14,638 nt of DNA from contig JAAUSP010000137.1 of the NCBI GenBank assembly GCA_012032575.1, positions 1-14,638 on the forward strand, in the 5' to 3' direction. Position 1 is the first letter of the stretch. Every line of letters starts with the position of its first letter. The translations under genes were made by a program, and so were the position numbers. The notes beneath the pieces were generated by a model that saw only the letters and a list, made by a program, of their open reading frames with translations, was not told where the DNA came from and searched no databases. Of the stretch, positions 6,080-13,316 are shown piece by piece. The DNA is from Anaerolineales bacterium. GTDB lineage: Bacteria > Chloroflexota > Anaerolineae > 4572-78 > J111.

Positions 6080-7354
6080 TTGTCTAATTCAAAAGACCCT
6101 GAGATTATAAATTACACTCTGGCTAACGGCTTACAGGTTCTGCTCAAACCGGTCCATACAGCCCCGGTCGTGAGTAATTGGATTTGGTATCGCGTGGGGG
6201 GGCGCAACGAGCACCCCGGCAAAACTGGCATTTCGCACTGGGTGGAACACATGATGTTCAAAGGCACGCCCACCTTTCCCAAAGGCACAATTATGCTGGA
6301 GGTTAACCGGAACGGCGGCGTGCTGAATGGCTTTACCGGCCAGGATTACACCGCCTACTTTGAAACCCTGCCTGCCGACCGGCTGGACCTGGGCCTGCGG
6401 ATCGAGAGCGACCGCATGGCTAACTCGGTCATTGACCCCGACGAAGTGACCAGCGAACGCACAGTGATTATCTCGGAGCGGGAAGGGAGTGAGAATAACC
6501 CCGAATGGGCCTTGTACGAAGAAGTTTCGGCGGCGGCTTACCGGGTACATCCCTACGGGCACATGGTGATTGGCTGGAAAGAAGATTTACATAACATTAA
6601 TCGGGCCGATCTGTATGAACATTACCGCACGTATTACGGACCACATAACGCCATTTTGATTATTGTCGGCGATATCAACGTGGATCAGGTGCGAACCCGG
6701 ATTGATGAACTATTTGGGCCGATCCCGGCCGGGCCGCCCCCCCCGGCGGTGCTGGCCAAAGAGCCGCCCCAGCAAAGCGAGCGCCGGGTTATCATGCGCC
6801 AGCCTGGTACGACCGCCTATTTTCATGCCAGCTACCATACCTGCGCCGGCAGTCACACCGACTCTTTTCCTTTGATCATGATGGAGTCGATCCTATCGGG
6901 GGCCAGCCTGGGCGGTACGCCCACCCACCGTAGCGCCCGTTTGTACCGCGCCCTGGTCGAATCCGAAATCGCCACCCAGGCCGGAGCCAGCTACCGCCCC
7001 AGCATTGACCCCGGCACCATCTATTTTAGCGGTACCATTCGGCACGGTCGCACCCTGGCTGAATTTGAGTCGGCCCTCAATGCCGAAATAGACCGCATTT
7101 GCCGGGAGCCGGTATCGGAAGAGGAATTGGCCAAGGTGCGCAAGCAGGTCAAGGCCCAATTTGCCTACACCATCGAGCGGGTTAGCAGTCAAGCCTATTG
7201 GTTGGGCTGGCAGGAAATGCTGGGCGACTGGCACCGCTTTGATACCTTTGTGGCTAACCTCTCCGCGGTCACAGCCGCCGATGTCCAGCGGGTGGCCCAA
7301 ACCTATCTCCAGCCGGTCAATCGCACCACCGGGTGGTTTGAGCCGATCAGTTGA
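6080..7354 (+). CDS. M16 family zinc peptidase, catalytic subunit
   Basis: This 424-residue protein is a mitochondrial-processing-peptidase-like M16B enzyme. The inverted zinc motif HxxEH is present as His53-Trp-Val-Glu56-His57 in GISHWVEHMMFKGT. The third ligand Glu133 lies 76 residues after the second His, in ISEREGSENNPEW, as expected for the family. Near the end of the first half is GPHNAILIIVGDINVD, and the second half has the usual SLGGTPTHRSARLYRALVE. There is no signal peptide, so it is probably cytoplasmic. TTG 6080 is chosen because AGGAGGTGA (6066-6074), a nine-base match to the 16S tail, lies at the correct distance; the in-frame GTG 6071 is inside that site. The next gene begins 13 bases after the stop and encodes a non-catalytic homologue, so a heterodimer is likely. 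Confidence 0.93.
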   Translation: MSNSKDPEIINYTLANGLQVLLKPVHTAPVVSNWIWYRVGGRNEHPGKTGISHWVEHMMFKGTPTFPKGTIMLEVNRNGGVLNGFTGQDYTAYFETLPADRLDLGLRIESDRMANSVIDPDEVTSERTVIISEREGSENNPEWALYEEVSAAAYRVHPYGHMVIGWKEDLHNINRADLYEHYRTYYGPHNAILIIVGDINVDQVRTRIDELFGPIPAGPPPPAVLAKEPPQQSERRVIMRQPGTTAYFHASYHTCAGSHTDSFPLIMMESILSGASLGGTPTHRSARLYRALVESEIATQAGASYRPSIDPGTIYFSGTIRHGRTLAEFESALNAEIDRICREPVSEEELAKVRKQVKAQFAYTIERVSSQAYWLGWQEMLGDWHRFDTFVANLSAVTAADVQRVAQTYLQPVNRTTGWFEPIS

Positions 7355-7367
7355 GGAGGCAATTACC

Positions 7368-8621
7368 GTGGACCTAACTTTTCAAAAGTACACCCTTGCT
7401 AATGGAATTAGCCTGATTGTCAAAGAAAATCATTATGCCCAAAGCGTGGTGGTACGCGGACACGTACCGGGAGGGGCCAATTTGGATGGTCCCGACCGGG
7501 CGGGTCTGGCCTCTTTTGCCGCCAGCGTAATGCGTCGAGGGACGGCCCGGCGCACGTTTACCCAGCTCAATGAAACTATCGAATCGGTGGGGGCGAGCGT
7601 TTATGTCAATGCAGGACGGTATTTGACCGGCTTTGGCGGCAAAAGTCTGGCCGAAGATTTTGATCTGCTGGTGGAGATCATGGCCGATATTCTGTTGACC
7701 CCTACCTTCCCCGTCGAAGAAGTAGAAAAAGTACGTGGCCAGACTATTACCGGCCTCAAGGAGGCTGAAGACAGCCCGCGCAGCATGGCCGGGCGCTATT
7801 TTCGCGAGCTGCTTTATGGCCTCGATCACCCTTATGGCCGTTCAGCCAACGGCACGCTGGAGAGTATTCCTGGCCTGAGCCGGGATGATTTGCTGACCTT
7901 TTATCAGCAAACTCTCCATCCCCACAACGGAGCAGTGGTGGTCGTTGGCGATGTAAACAGCCAGACTGTTTATGAAACCCTGGAAGCCGCCCTGGGACAA
8001 TGGCAGCCGGGTCATCCCCCGCCCAATACCGAGCTGCCCGAACCGATTCCTTTGGCCGAAAAAGTTCGCCACGTTCATTCTATGCCCAATAAATCTCAGG
8101 CTGATCTGGTTTTGGGAACTATTGGGCCACGCCGTCTGGATGCCGATTTTTACGCCGCCGAAGTGGGCGACACCATTTTAGGCCAATTGGGCCTGGGCGG
8201 GCGGATTGGCCTTAATGTCCGTGATAAAGAAGGGATGGCTTATTACGCCCGCACCAGTTTAAGCGGCAATCTTGGCCCTTCCCCCTGGACCATCTACGCC
8301 GGGGTCAACCCGGCCAATGTAGACCGGGCCATTGATTTGATTGTAGCCGAAGTCCGCCGCTTCTGCACTGAGCCGGTGACTGAGCAAGAATTGGCCGACG
8401 CCAAAGCCTATCTGACCGGCACACTCCCCCTGCAACTGGAGTCAAATGAGGGGGTGGCTTCGCTGCTGCTGGAGAGTCACCTTTATGATCTGGGCGATGA
8501 CTACATCGCCCGTTACCCGGACCTGATTAATGCCGTGAGCGCCGAGGAGATTACTGCCGCCGCTCAAAAATACCTTAACGATGAGGTCTACGCTCTGGCT
8601 ATTGCGGGACCTTACAACTAA
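7368..8621 (+). CDS. M16 family peptidase-like protein, non-catalytic partner subunit
   Basis: This 417-residue protein has the M16 fold signature throughout (YTLANGISLIVKEN at the start, HPHNGAVVVVGDVN in the middle), but the zinc site is gone. Where the neighbour has HWVEH, this one has Ser49-Phe-Ala-Ala-Ser53 in GLASFAASVMRRGT. It keeps the Gly-rich loop GQLGLGGR (272-279) and the downstream RDKEGMAYY. In known M16B heterodimers and in mitochondrial processing peptidase, such features help the non-catalytic subunit bind substrate. GTG 7368 is the start: AGGAGG at 7354-7359 overlaps the upstream stop codon. The frame stays open further upstream, but only inside the first gene. It very likely forms a complex with the preceding protein. 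The substrate is unknown. Confidence 0.9.
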   Translation: MDLTFQKYTLANGISLIVKENHYAQSVVVRGHVPGGANLDGPDRAGLASFAASVMRRGTARRTFTQLNETIESVGASVYVNAGRYLTGFGGKSLAEDFDLLVEIMADILLTPTFPVEEVEKVRGQTITGLKEAEDSPRSMAGRYFRELLYGLDHPYGRSANGTLESIPGLSRDDLLTFYQQTLHPHNGAVVVVGDVNSQTVYETLEAALGQWQPGHPPPNTELPEPIPLAEKVRHVHSMPNKSQADLVLGTIGPRRLDADFYAAEVGDTILGQLGLGGRIGLNVRDKEGMAYYARTSLSGNLGPSPWTIYAGVNPANVDRAIDLIVAEVRRFCTEPVTEQELADAKAYLTGTLPLQLESNEGVASLLLESHLYDLGDDYIARYPDLINAVSAEEITAAAQKYLNDEVYALAIAGPYN

Positions 8622-8644
8622 TAGAAAAGTAACTGCTCAGTCCT

Positions 8645-8752
8645 CATGTCATCCTTCGACAGGCTCAGGACAGGTTTCGAGGCCGTAGGCCGAGAAATCT
8701 CTATCGCGCTGCATCGGCCTCGAAGATTTCTCCCTTCGGTCGAAATGACATG
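8645..8752. repeat. Palindromic intergenic repeat element with interleaved inner arms
   Basis: The outer arms CATGTCAT (8645-8652) and ATGACATG (8745-8752) match perfectly and continue as TTCGAC (8655-8660) with GTCGAA (8739-8744), leaving a two-base bulge. Inside, TTCGAGGCCG (8676-8685) is complementary to CGGCCTCGAA (8715-8724). GAGAAATCT (8692-8700) is complementary to AGATTTCTC (8724-8732). The inner arms therefore run A-B-A'-B'. The 8653-8674 part resembles 267-289, so at least part of the element is dispersed. It lies after the M16 pair in a gene-free spacer. I recognise similar phrases as common intergenic repeats in environmental bacterial genomes. Confidence 0.75.
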
Positions 8753-8815
8753 GCTGGGTAGTTACATAGAGAAATCAATTAAAAGTCGTACTATCGCCTT
8801 GGCAGCGACGGCTCC

Positions 8816-8836
8816 CAGGCCGGGCAGCCCGGCCTG
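8816..8836. repeat. Perfect GC hairpin in the spacer before the O-methyltransferase gene
   Basis: CAGGCCGGG (8816-8824) pairs perfectly with CCCGGCCTG (8828-8836) around the loop CAG. There is no T-run on either side. The rest of the 8622-8917 spacer, outside this hairpin and the 8645-8752 element, shows only a weak -10-like TATAAG (8870-8875) and a Shine-Dalgarno AGGA at 8908-8911. Confidence 0.5.
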
Positions 8837-8917
8837 CTAAAATACGGTACGATGTTTATCTGATTTATCTATAAGCGTTTTCGTGGGCCAGGCTCACCTT
8901 GAAAATTAGGAACTGTC

Positions 8918-9550
8918 ATGTCTGAAGAATTTACGCTGACCCAAATTGACACCTATCTCCAACAGCTCTACACCGACGACGACCAGGTGCGGCTGGATAT
9001 GGAAGAATTGGCCCGGCAGCGCGGCTTTCCCATCGTTGGGCCGCTGGCCGGACGGCATCTGGACCAACTAACCCGGCTGATTGGGGCGCAGCGCGTGTTT
9101 GAGCTGGGATCGGGCTACGGCTACTCGGCGCTGTATTTTGCCCGCGCCGTCGGCCCGGCCGGACAGGTCCACTGCACCGAACTCGATGCGGAGAACATTC
9201 GACTGGCCGAAATGTATCTAACCCAGGCCGGGTTATGGGGACGGGTTATTTATCATCAGGCAGAGGCGACCGCGGCCCTGACTCGGGTAGGCGGAACCTG
9301 GGATATTATCTACAACGATATTGATAAAGCCGGTTACCCGGCCACCATTGATCTGGCCTATACCCATCTCCGGCCGGGGGGGCTGTTTATCACCGACAAT
9401 CTATTCTGGCACGGCCGTGTTTTTACCGGGGCCGCAGATGCCAATACTCAGGGCGTTATCGAATTTACCCGCCAGCTTTTTGCTCACCCCGGCTTTATCA
9501 CCAGCATCTATCCCGCTCGTGATGGGCTGGCCGTCGCCCTACGCCAGTGA
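8918..9550 (+). CDS. O-methyltransferase, CCoAMT-like (SAM-dependent, family 3)
   Basis: This 210-residue class I methyltransferase has the SAM-binding motif I ELGSGYGYS at 62-70 and the acidic ribose-binding region CTELDAENIRLAEMYL. The later motif IIYNDIDKAGYP, then LRPGGLFITDNLFWHGRV, is typical of caffeoyl-CoA O-methyltransferase-like enzymes (PF01596). In that family the Asp residues near NDIDK and DN bind a divalent cation that activates a catechol-type substrate. There is no signal peptide, and the length is normal. ATG 8918 follows AGGA at a six-base gap. It appears monocistronic, between two palindromic spacers. The physiological substrate cannot be told from the sequence; bacterial members methylate diverse catechol-like and other small molecules. 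Confidence 0.88.
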   Translation: MSEEFTLTQIDTYLQQLYTDDDQVRLDMEELARQRGFPIVGPLAGRHLDQLTRLIGAQRVFELGSGYGYSALYFARAVGPAGQVHCTELDAENIRLAEMYLTQAGLWGRVIYHQAEATAALTRVGGTWDIIYNDIDKAGYPATIDLAYTHLRPGGLFITDNLFWHGRVFTGAADANTQGVIEFTRQLFAHPGFITSIYPARDGLAVALRQ

Positions 9551-9551
9551 A

Positions 9552-9608
9552 CAGTAAGCAGCAAACAGTGATCAGGCTTAATATCTGACTACTGATTACT
9601 GGTTACTG
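9552..9608. repeat. Imperfect 24-bp inverted repeat built of CAGT/ACTG units
   Basis: The arm 9552-9575 matches the reverse complement of 9585-9608 at 19 of 24 positions, with a nine-base loop. Both arms are made of degenerate CAGTAA-like units (right arm ACTGATTACTGGTTACTG). It fills nearly the whole spacer between the O-methyltransferase and the next gene and resembles REP-like spacer elements. A shorter relative may be the stem at 859-895. Confidence 0.6.
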
Positions 9609-9627
9609 ACTTTCTTCGGAGGAGTTT

Positions 9628-10419
9628 ATGGAGGCGATTATCACCGCCGGAGGTGTCAGCGCGTCAGATGACCCGCTTTACGCCCATACCGGGGTGTCCA
9701 AAAAAGCGCTCATTCCCCTGAGCGGCCAACCGATGATAGGCTGGGTCATCCAGGCGCTGCTGGGCACAGGCTTGATAGATCATCTGGTTATTGTCGGCCT
9801 CAACCAGGCTGAACTCAATTTTAATCATCCAGCGCTTTATTTTATGCCGGCAGCGGGGGGGCTGCTGGATAACGTTTTGGCCGGGGTTGACCAGGTAAGA
9901 GCCATTAACCCGGCCGCCCAAAAAGTCCTGCTTTGCTCCTCTGACATTCCGCTCATTACACCGGAAATCGTTCACGGCTACCTGGCCGAGTGCGGCTCAC
10001 AAGACGCAGAAATCTATTACGCCATTGTGGAAGAAAAAACCATGGAGGCCCGCTTCCCCGGCTCCAAACGCACCTTTGTCCCCTTCAAGGGCGGACGCTA
10101 CTCCGGGGGCGATATTTTTCTGCTCGACCTGGCCGCTCAAGCCAACGTTGAGCTTTTTCGCTCGTTGATTGGCTCGCGCAAAAATTATCTGGCTCAGGCG
10201 CGCATGCTGGGCCTGGCGTTCATCATCCGATTTTTACTGCGTTCCATGACCGTCGAAGAAGCCGCCGAGCGCGCCCGCGAACGAATGAAGCTGAATGCGC
10301 GGGTGGTTGTGACCCGCTTTGCCGAACTGGGGATGGACCTGGACAAAGCCCACCAATATGACCTCATCAAAGCCGAACTGGAAAAAATCAACCTCAGTCA
10401 AACAGCTTTTAGGCCTTGA
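9628..10419 (+). CDS. MobA-like NTP transferase domain protein
   Basis: This 263-residue protein has the sugar/cofactor nucleotidyltransferase fold. The N-terminal EAIITAGGVSASDDPLY stands where the nucleotide-binding loop lies, followed by KKALIPLSGQPMIGWVIQAL. Asp106 in LLCSSDIPLITPEIV is the expected metal-binding residue. EARFPGSKRTFVP and SGGDIFLLD further along match a subgroup with no defined substrate (MobA-like NTP transferase, PF12804). It is not MobA itself, because the canonical LAGGxSxRMG motif is absent. GGAGGAG at 9618-9624 sets ATG 9628. It is the first gene of a five-gene run. The next gene, a PAP2 phosphatase, overlaps its 3' end in another frame without a good start of its own, so the two may be one 433-residue fusion (see findings). 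Confidence 0.85.
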   Translation: MEAIITAGGVSASDDPLYAHTGVSKKALIPLSGQPMIGWVIQALLGTGLIDHLVIVGLNQAELNFNHPALYFMPAAGGLLDNVLAGVDQVRAINPAAQKVLLCSSDIPLITPEIVHGYLAECGSQDAEIYYAIVEEKTMEARFPGSKRTFVPFKGGRYSGGDIFLLDLAAQANVELFRSLIGSRKNYLAQARMLGLAFIIRFLLRSMTVEEAAERARERMKLNARVVVTRFAELGMDLDKAHQYDLIKAELEKINLSQTAFRP

Positions 10420-10930
10420 TACCCGGCTGACCCAACAATTGACTCTGCCGCCCGATTCAAAGTGGCGGCGATGGGCCAGGCTGGTGGCTCACCTGGGTGA
10501 CGGCCTGCTGGTGTTCGGCGGGCTGGGGTTGGTGTATGCCATGGGCTGGTGGACCGACATCCGCTTACTTCGCCAGGCTGCCGTCGGGTTGGCAGTCCTG
10601 GTTTTGGCGGCTATGATTGTGGTCAGCCTCTGCAAATTCGGGGTGCGCCGCCATCGCCCCCATCCACCCGGTGAATTTGTTGCCTTCGCTTATGATGTTT
10701 ACAGTTTTCCTTCCGGTCATGCTGCCCGCCTGGCTGCCCTGGCCGCTGGCGTGTTGTTTTTTGACGCCTTTCTGGGCTGGGTCTTGATTGCGCTGGCGTT
10801 GAGTGTCGCGCTGGCCCGCGTGCTGGTGGGGGTTCATTACCTGAGCGATATTTTTATCGGGCTGGCCCTGGGCATTTTGGTCGCCTGGGCAGGATTGTCG
10901 GCGGTCAAATTTCTGGAAGTTGTGCTATAA
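10358..10930 (+). CDS. PAP2 superfamily membrane phosphatase (start uncertain; may be fused to the NTP transferase)
   Basis: The protein carries all three parts of the PAP2 signature. These are Lys93 to Arg100-Pro101 (KFGVRRHRP), Pro-Ser-Gly-His at 118-121 (SFPSGHAA), and Arg154 to His160 to Asp164 (ARVLVGVHYLSD). Numbering is from ATG 10358. Hydrophobic segments between and around these motifs indicate four to five membrane helices, so it probably acts on a lipid phosphate or pyrophosphate such as undecaprenyl pyrophosphate or phosphatidate. ATG 10358 is the nearest ATG, but it lies inside the preceding gene and has no ribosome binding site. Family-like sequence begins only at about 10405 (LLGLDTRLTQQLTLPP), where no start codon exists. 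Function is sure; the 5' end is not. Confidence 0.8.
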   Translation: MTSSKPNWKKSTSVKQLLGLDTRLTQQLTLPPDSKWRRWARLVAHLGDGLLVFGGLGLVYAMGWWTDIRLLRQAAVGLAVLVLAAMIVVSLCKFGVRRHRPHPPGEFVAFAYDVYSFPSGHAARLAALAAGVLFFDAFLGWVLIALALSVALARVLVGVHYLSDIFIGLALGILVAWAGLSAVKFLEVVL

Positions 10931-10931
10931 T
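10926..10931 (+). promoter_or_regulatory. Extended -10 element giving a leaderless HD-domain mRNA
   Basis: TGCTATAAT (10923-10931) is a perfect extended -10 (TG, one base, TATAAT). The ATG at 10938 begins six bases after it, where transcription should start. There is no recognisable -35 and no Shine-Dalgarno. The spacing equals that of the minus-strand gene at 736. Confidence 0.5.
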
Positions 10932-10937
10932 GTCTGT

Positions 10938-11531
10938 ATGATTACTGTTGCCCAAGCCCAGACCTACTATCACAACGACTCGGCCCACGATTTTGACCAC
11001 GTGCTGCGGGTGCTGACCAATGCTGAACATATTGGCCGGATTGAGCGGGCCAACATGGCCGTTTTGCGAACGGCGACACTGCTGCACGATATTGCCCGCG
11101 CCGACCAGGAAGAGACCGGCCAGGATCATGCCGCCGAGGGAGCGCAGCGGGCACAGCTTATCCTAAGCGAAGCCGGAGAGCCGACCGAATTTGTCACCGC
11201 CGTTTGCCACGCCATCGAGACGCACCGGTTTCGGGTTGATAATCCACCCAAAACCCTGGAAGCCAAAATTCTATACGATGCCGATAAGCTCGACTCCATT
11301 GGCGCAATTGGGGTGGCACGGGCCTTTGCCTACAGCGGTTATGTCAATCGTCCCCTGTGGGCCGAGGATGACAGCCATGTGCACACAGCCTGGCAGGAAT
11401 TCAGGCTAAAATTGAGTAAGGTCAAAGACAGCCTCTTCACCGAAACGGCTCGCCAAATGGCGCAGGAGCGCCATCTATTTATGGTTCAATTTTTTGAGCA
11501 GATGGCTCGCGAAGTGAGGGGCGAGCAGTGA
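10938..11531 (+). CDS. HD-domain phosphohydrolase
   Basis: This 197-residue protein has the HD metal-binding set. His21 lies in HDFDHVLRV, His50-Asp51 in LLHDIARAD, then come HAAEGA and CHAIETHRF, and Asp116 in YDADKLDSIGAIG. This order matches small HD hydrolases of the YedJ type, which act on nucleotides or related phosphoesters; the substrate is not known here. ATG 10938 is chosen because the N-terminal motif starts soon after it; an in-frame TTG at 10920 is inside the PAP2 gene. The PAP2 stop is eight bases upstream, and the next gene overlaps its stop as GTGA. It may be transcribed both with the upstream genes and from its own -10 element. Confidence 0.87.
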   Translation: MITVAQAQTYYHNDSAHDFDHVLRVLTNAEHIGRIERANMAVLRTATLLHDIARADQEETGQDHAAEGAQRAQLILSEAGEPTEFVTAVCHAIETHRFRVDNPPKTLEAKILYDADKLDSIGAIGVARAFAYSGYVNRPLWAEDDSHVHTAWQEFRLKLSKVKDSLFTETARQMAQERHLFMVQFFEQMAREVRGEQ

Positions 11532-12214
11532 GTCGCTTCCCCATTATCGAGGCGATTCAACAGGCCCTGGCCGGCCCGCTGCCGGGAACGGAAGGGCAAA
11601 TCAAAATGGCCCCCCAACCGCGGATCGACCAAATCAACCGCCGGGAAATACCGGATAACTATCGCGAGGCCAGTGTATTGTTATTGCTTTACCCGCACCA
11701 CCAGCCCGATCAGCTTGAGCCGGAACTGCACCTGGTGTTGACTCGCCGGCCCGACTACCCTGGCACGCACGGCGGTCAAATTTCGCTGCCAGGCGGCCGG
11801 CGCGAGGGTGACGAGGCGCTGCAAATTACAGCCCTGCGTGAAGCTCACGAAGAGATTGGGCTGGACCCGGTTGGTGTGACGGTGCTGGGCCGGTTGTCAC
11901 CGTTGTACATACCGCCCAGTAACTTTTATATTTACCCCTTTATCGCTTACAGTCCGATTCGCCCGGTTTTTCAGCCCGATGCGAAGGAGGTTGCCGAGTT
12001 GATCGAAGCGCCGCTGGACCTCCTGTTCAACCCCGCCATTCAGCGAGAAGAAATGTGGCATTTTCCTAACTATGGCGAGCGGCGTGTACCTTTTTTTGAT
12101 GTGTTTGGCCATTGTGTTTGGGGGGCCACGGCCATGATTCTGAGCGAATTTTTAACGCTATTGCAAACCAACGACATTGCTGCCAGGCCCGATAACCTGA
12201 CCGCTGCTGCCTGA
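11528..12214 (+). CDS. Nudix hydrolase, CoA pyrophosphatase type
   Basis: This 228-residue protein has a complete Nudix box from Gly90 (GRREGDEALQITALREAHEE, then IGL), with the Arg-Glu and Glu-Glu metal-binding residues intact. Just upstream is LVLTRRPDYPGTHGGQISLPGG, which matches the extra motif (LLTxR...HxGQxxFPGG) of the CoA diphosphatase subgroup. Such enzymes split CoA and acyl-CoA into 3',5'-ADP and phosphopantetheine derivatives and are viewed as housecleaning enzymes. GTG 11528 overlaps the preceding stop by the sequence GTGA and has GAGGGG at about 11516-11521, so translation is coupled to the HD gene. There is no signal peptide. Substrate assignment is by motif only. Confidence 0.88.
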   Translation: MSRFPIIEAIQQALAGPLPGTEGQIKMAPQPRIDQINRREIPDNYREASVLLLLYPHHQPDQLEPELHLVLTRRPDYPGTHGGQISLPGGRREGDEALQITALREAHEEIGLDPVGVTVLGRLSPLYIPPSNFYIYPFIAYSPIRPVFQPDAKEVAELIEAPLDLLFNPAIQREEMWHFPNYGERRVPFFDVFGHCVWGATAMILSEFLTLLQTNDIAARPDNLTAAA

Positions 12215-12253
12215 ATTTGTGCCTGGCTGCGTTGAGAGTTTGAGGAATTAATC

Positions 12254-13252
12254 ATGCCCGAACTGAGACAGAATTTGGCTACCCGCGAGTGGGTCATTAT
12301 CGCCACCGAGCGGGCCAAGCGCCCTCATGATTACGTTCAGCCTCACCAGCATCTCCTCACCGAAGCCCAACTGCCTTATGATCCCACCTGTCCTTTTTGC
12401 CCCGGCCACGAAGAACTGGACCTTGAAATCAAGCGCCTGCCGGCAAATGGACTCTGGCAAACGCGGGTGGTTGGCAATAAATTCCCGGCCCTCTCCCACG
12501 AGGGTGAACTGGTTCGTACTTTTGATGGGGTCCATCGTTTTATTTACGGTTTGGGCTATCACGAAATCCTGGTCGAGCATCCCCGCCACAATACTACCCT
12601 GGCCCTCATGTCGCCCGCCGATATTGAGGCGGTGCTGGAGACTTTTTACAGCCGGGGCTGGGAAATTCTGTGTGACGCCCGGATTGAGCAGCTTATTTTT
12701 TTCAAAAATCACGGCGTTCAAGCCGGCGCTACTTTAAAGCATCCACACAGCCAAATTATGGCCCTGCCCGTAGTACCCAACAGCATTCGGTATCGTATCG
12801 AAGAAGCTCGCCGCTATTTTGATGACAACGGCAAGTGTGTTTATTGTGTCATGATGGACGACGAACTGAAAGAAGGCATTCGCGTGGTGGATACCAGCCA
12901 GCACTTTGTGGCCTTTGCTCTGTATGCCTCACCTTCGCCGTTTCACGTCTGGATTATGCCCCGCCAACACAACGTGAGTTTTCTGTTTGCCCGCAAGGAA
13001 GAACTGGCCGATCTGGCCCAGATTTTGCGCCGTGTCTTGCGCCGGCTCTACTTCGGTTTGCGAGATCCCGCTTACAATCTGGTCATTCGGACAGCCCCGG
13101 CCAAAGAAATTGGCGAAGATTACCTGCACTGGTACATCTCCATTATTCCCCGCCTGAACAGTACCGCCGGCTTTGAACTGGGTAGCGGCATGTTCATCAA
13201 CACCGCCCTGCCCGAAGAAAGCGCTATCTTTTTACGTGAGGTAGAAATTTGA
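12254..13252 (+). CDS. Galactose-1-phosphate uridylyltransferase-like protein (GalT family)
   Basis: This 332-residue HIT-superfamily nucleotidyltransferase keeps the family's active site His163-Pro-His165-Ser-Gln167 in NHGVQAGATLKHPHSQ, where a His is transiently nucleotidylated. A zinc site is suggested by Cys46-Pro-Phe-Cys49 and His52 (CPFCPGHE). A second CxxC occurs at Cys195-Cys198. The C-terminal half has FHVWIMPRQHNVSF and DYLHWYISIIPRL, as in GalT and plant ADP-glucose phosphorylase-like proteins. No galK or galE is near, so the substrate may be another sugar or nucleotide phosphate, and galT is not asserted as the name. ATG 12254 follows GAGGA at 12242-12246. It lies 39 bases after the Nudix gene and is probably in the same operon. 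Confidence 0.88.
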   Translation: MPELRQNLATREWVIIATERAKRPHDYVQPHQHLLTEAQLPYDPTCPFCPGHEELDLEIKRLPANGLWQTRVVGNKFPALSHEGELVRTFDGVHRFIYGLGYHEILVEHPRHNTTLALMSPADIEAVLETFYSRGWEILCDARIEQLIFFKNHGVQAGATLKHPHSQIMALPVVPNSIRYRIEEARRYFDDNGKCVYCVMMDDELKEGIRVVDTSQHFVAFALYASPSPFHVWIMPRQHNVSFLFARKEELADLAQILRRVLRRLYFGLRDPAYNLVIRTAPAKEIGEDYLHWYISIIPRLNSTAGFELGSGMFINTALPEESAIFLREVEI

Positions 13253-13316
13253 TTTTTCAGTACAGGCCGTATCCAAAAGGGGGGTCAGACAGACTCTAAC
13301 TATGAGATTGAGGTAA

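Noticed and set aside
8646..8840. A 64-codon open frame in the M16 to O-methyltransferase spacer
   Set aside because: It is translated from the palindromic repeat and GC hairpin, has no ribosome binding site, and contains repeat-derived residues (FDRLRTGFEA).
8841..8880. A promoter for the O-methyltransferase gene with TATAAG at 8870-8875
   Set aside because: No acceptable -35 lies 16-18 bases upstream and the hexamer is imperfect, so it was not listed as a feature.
12835..13176. A 113-codon Cys-rich frame within the GalT-like gene
   Set aside because: It lies entirely inside a confidently assigned gene in another frame and has no start signals.
13268..13302. The phrase AAAGGGGGGTCAGACAGACTC, reminiscent of ends of dispersed or transposon-linked repeats
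   Set aside because: Only one copy is present, with no inverted partner and no transposase nearby.
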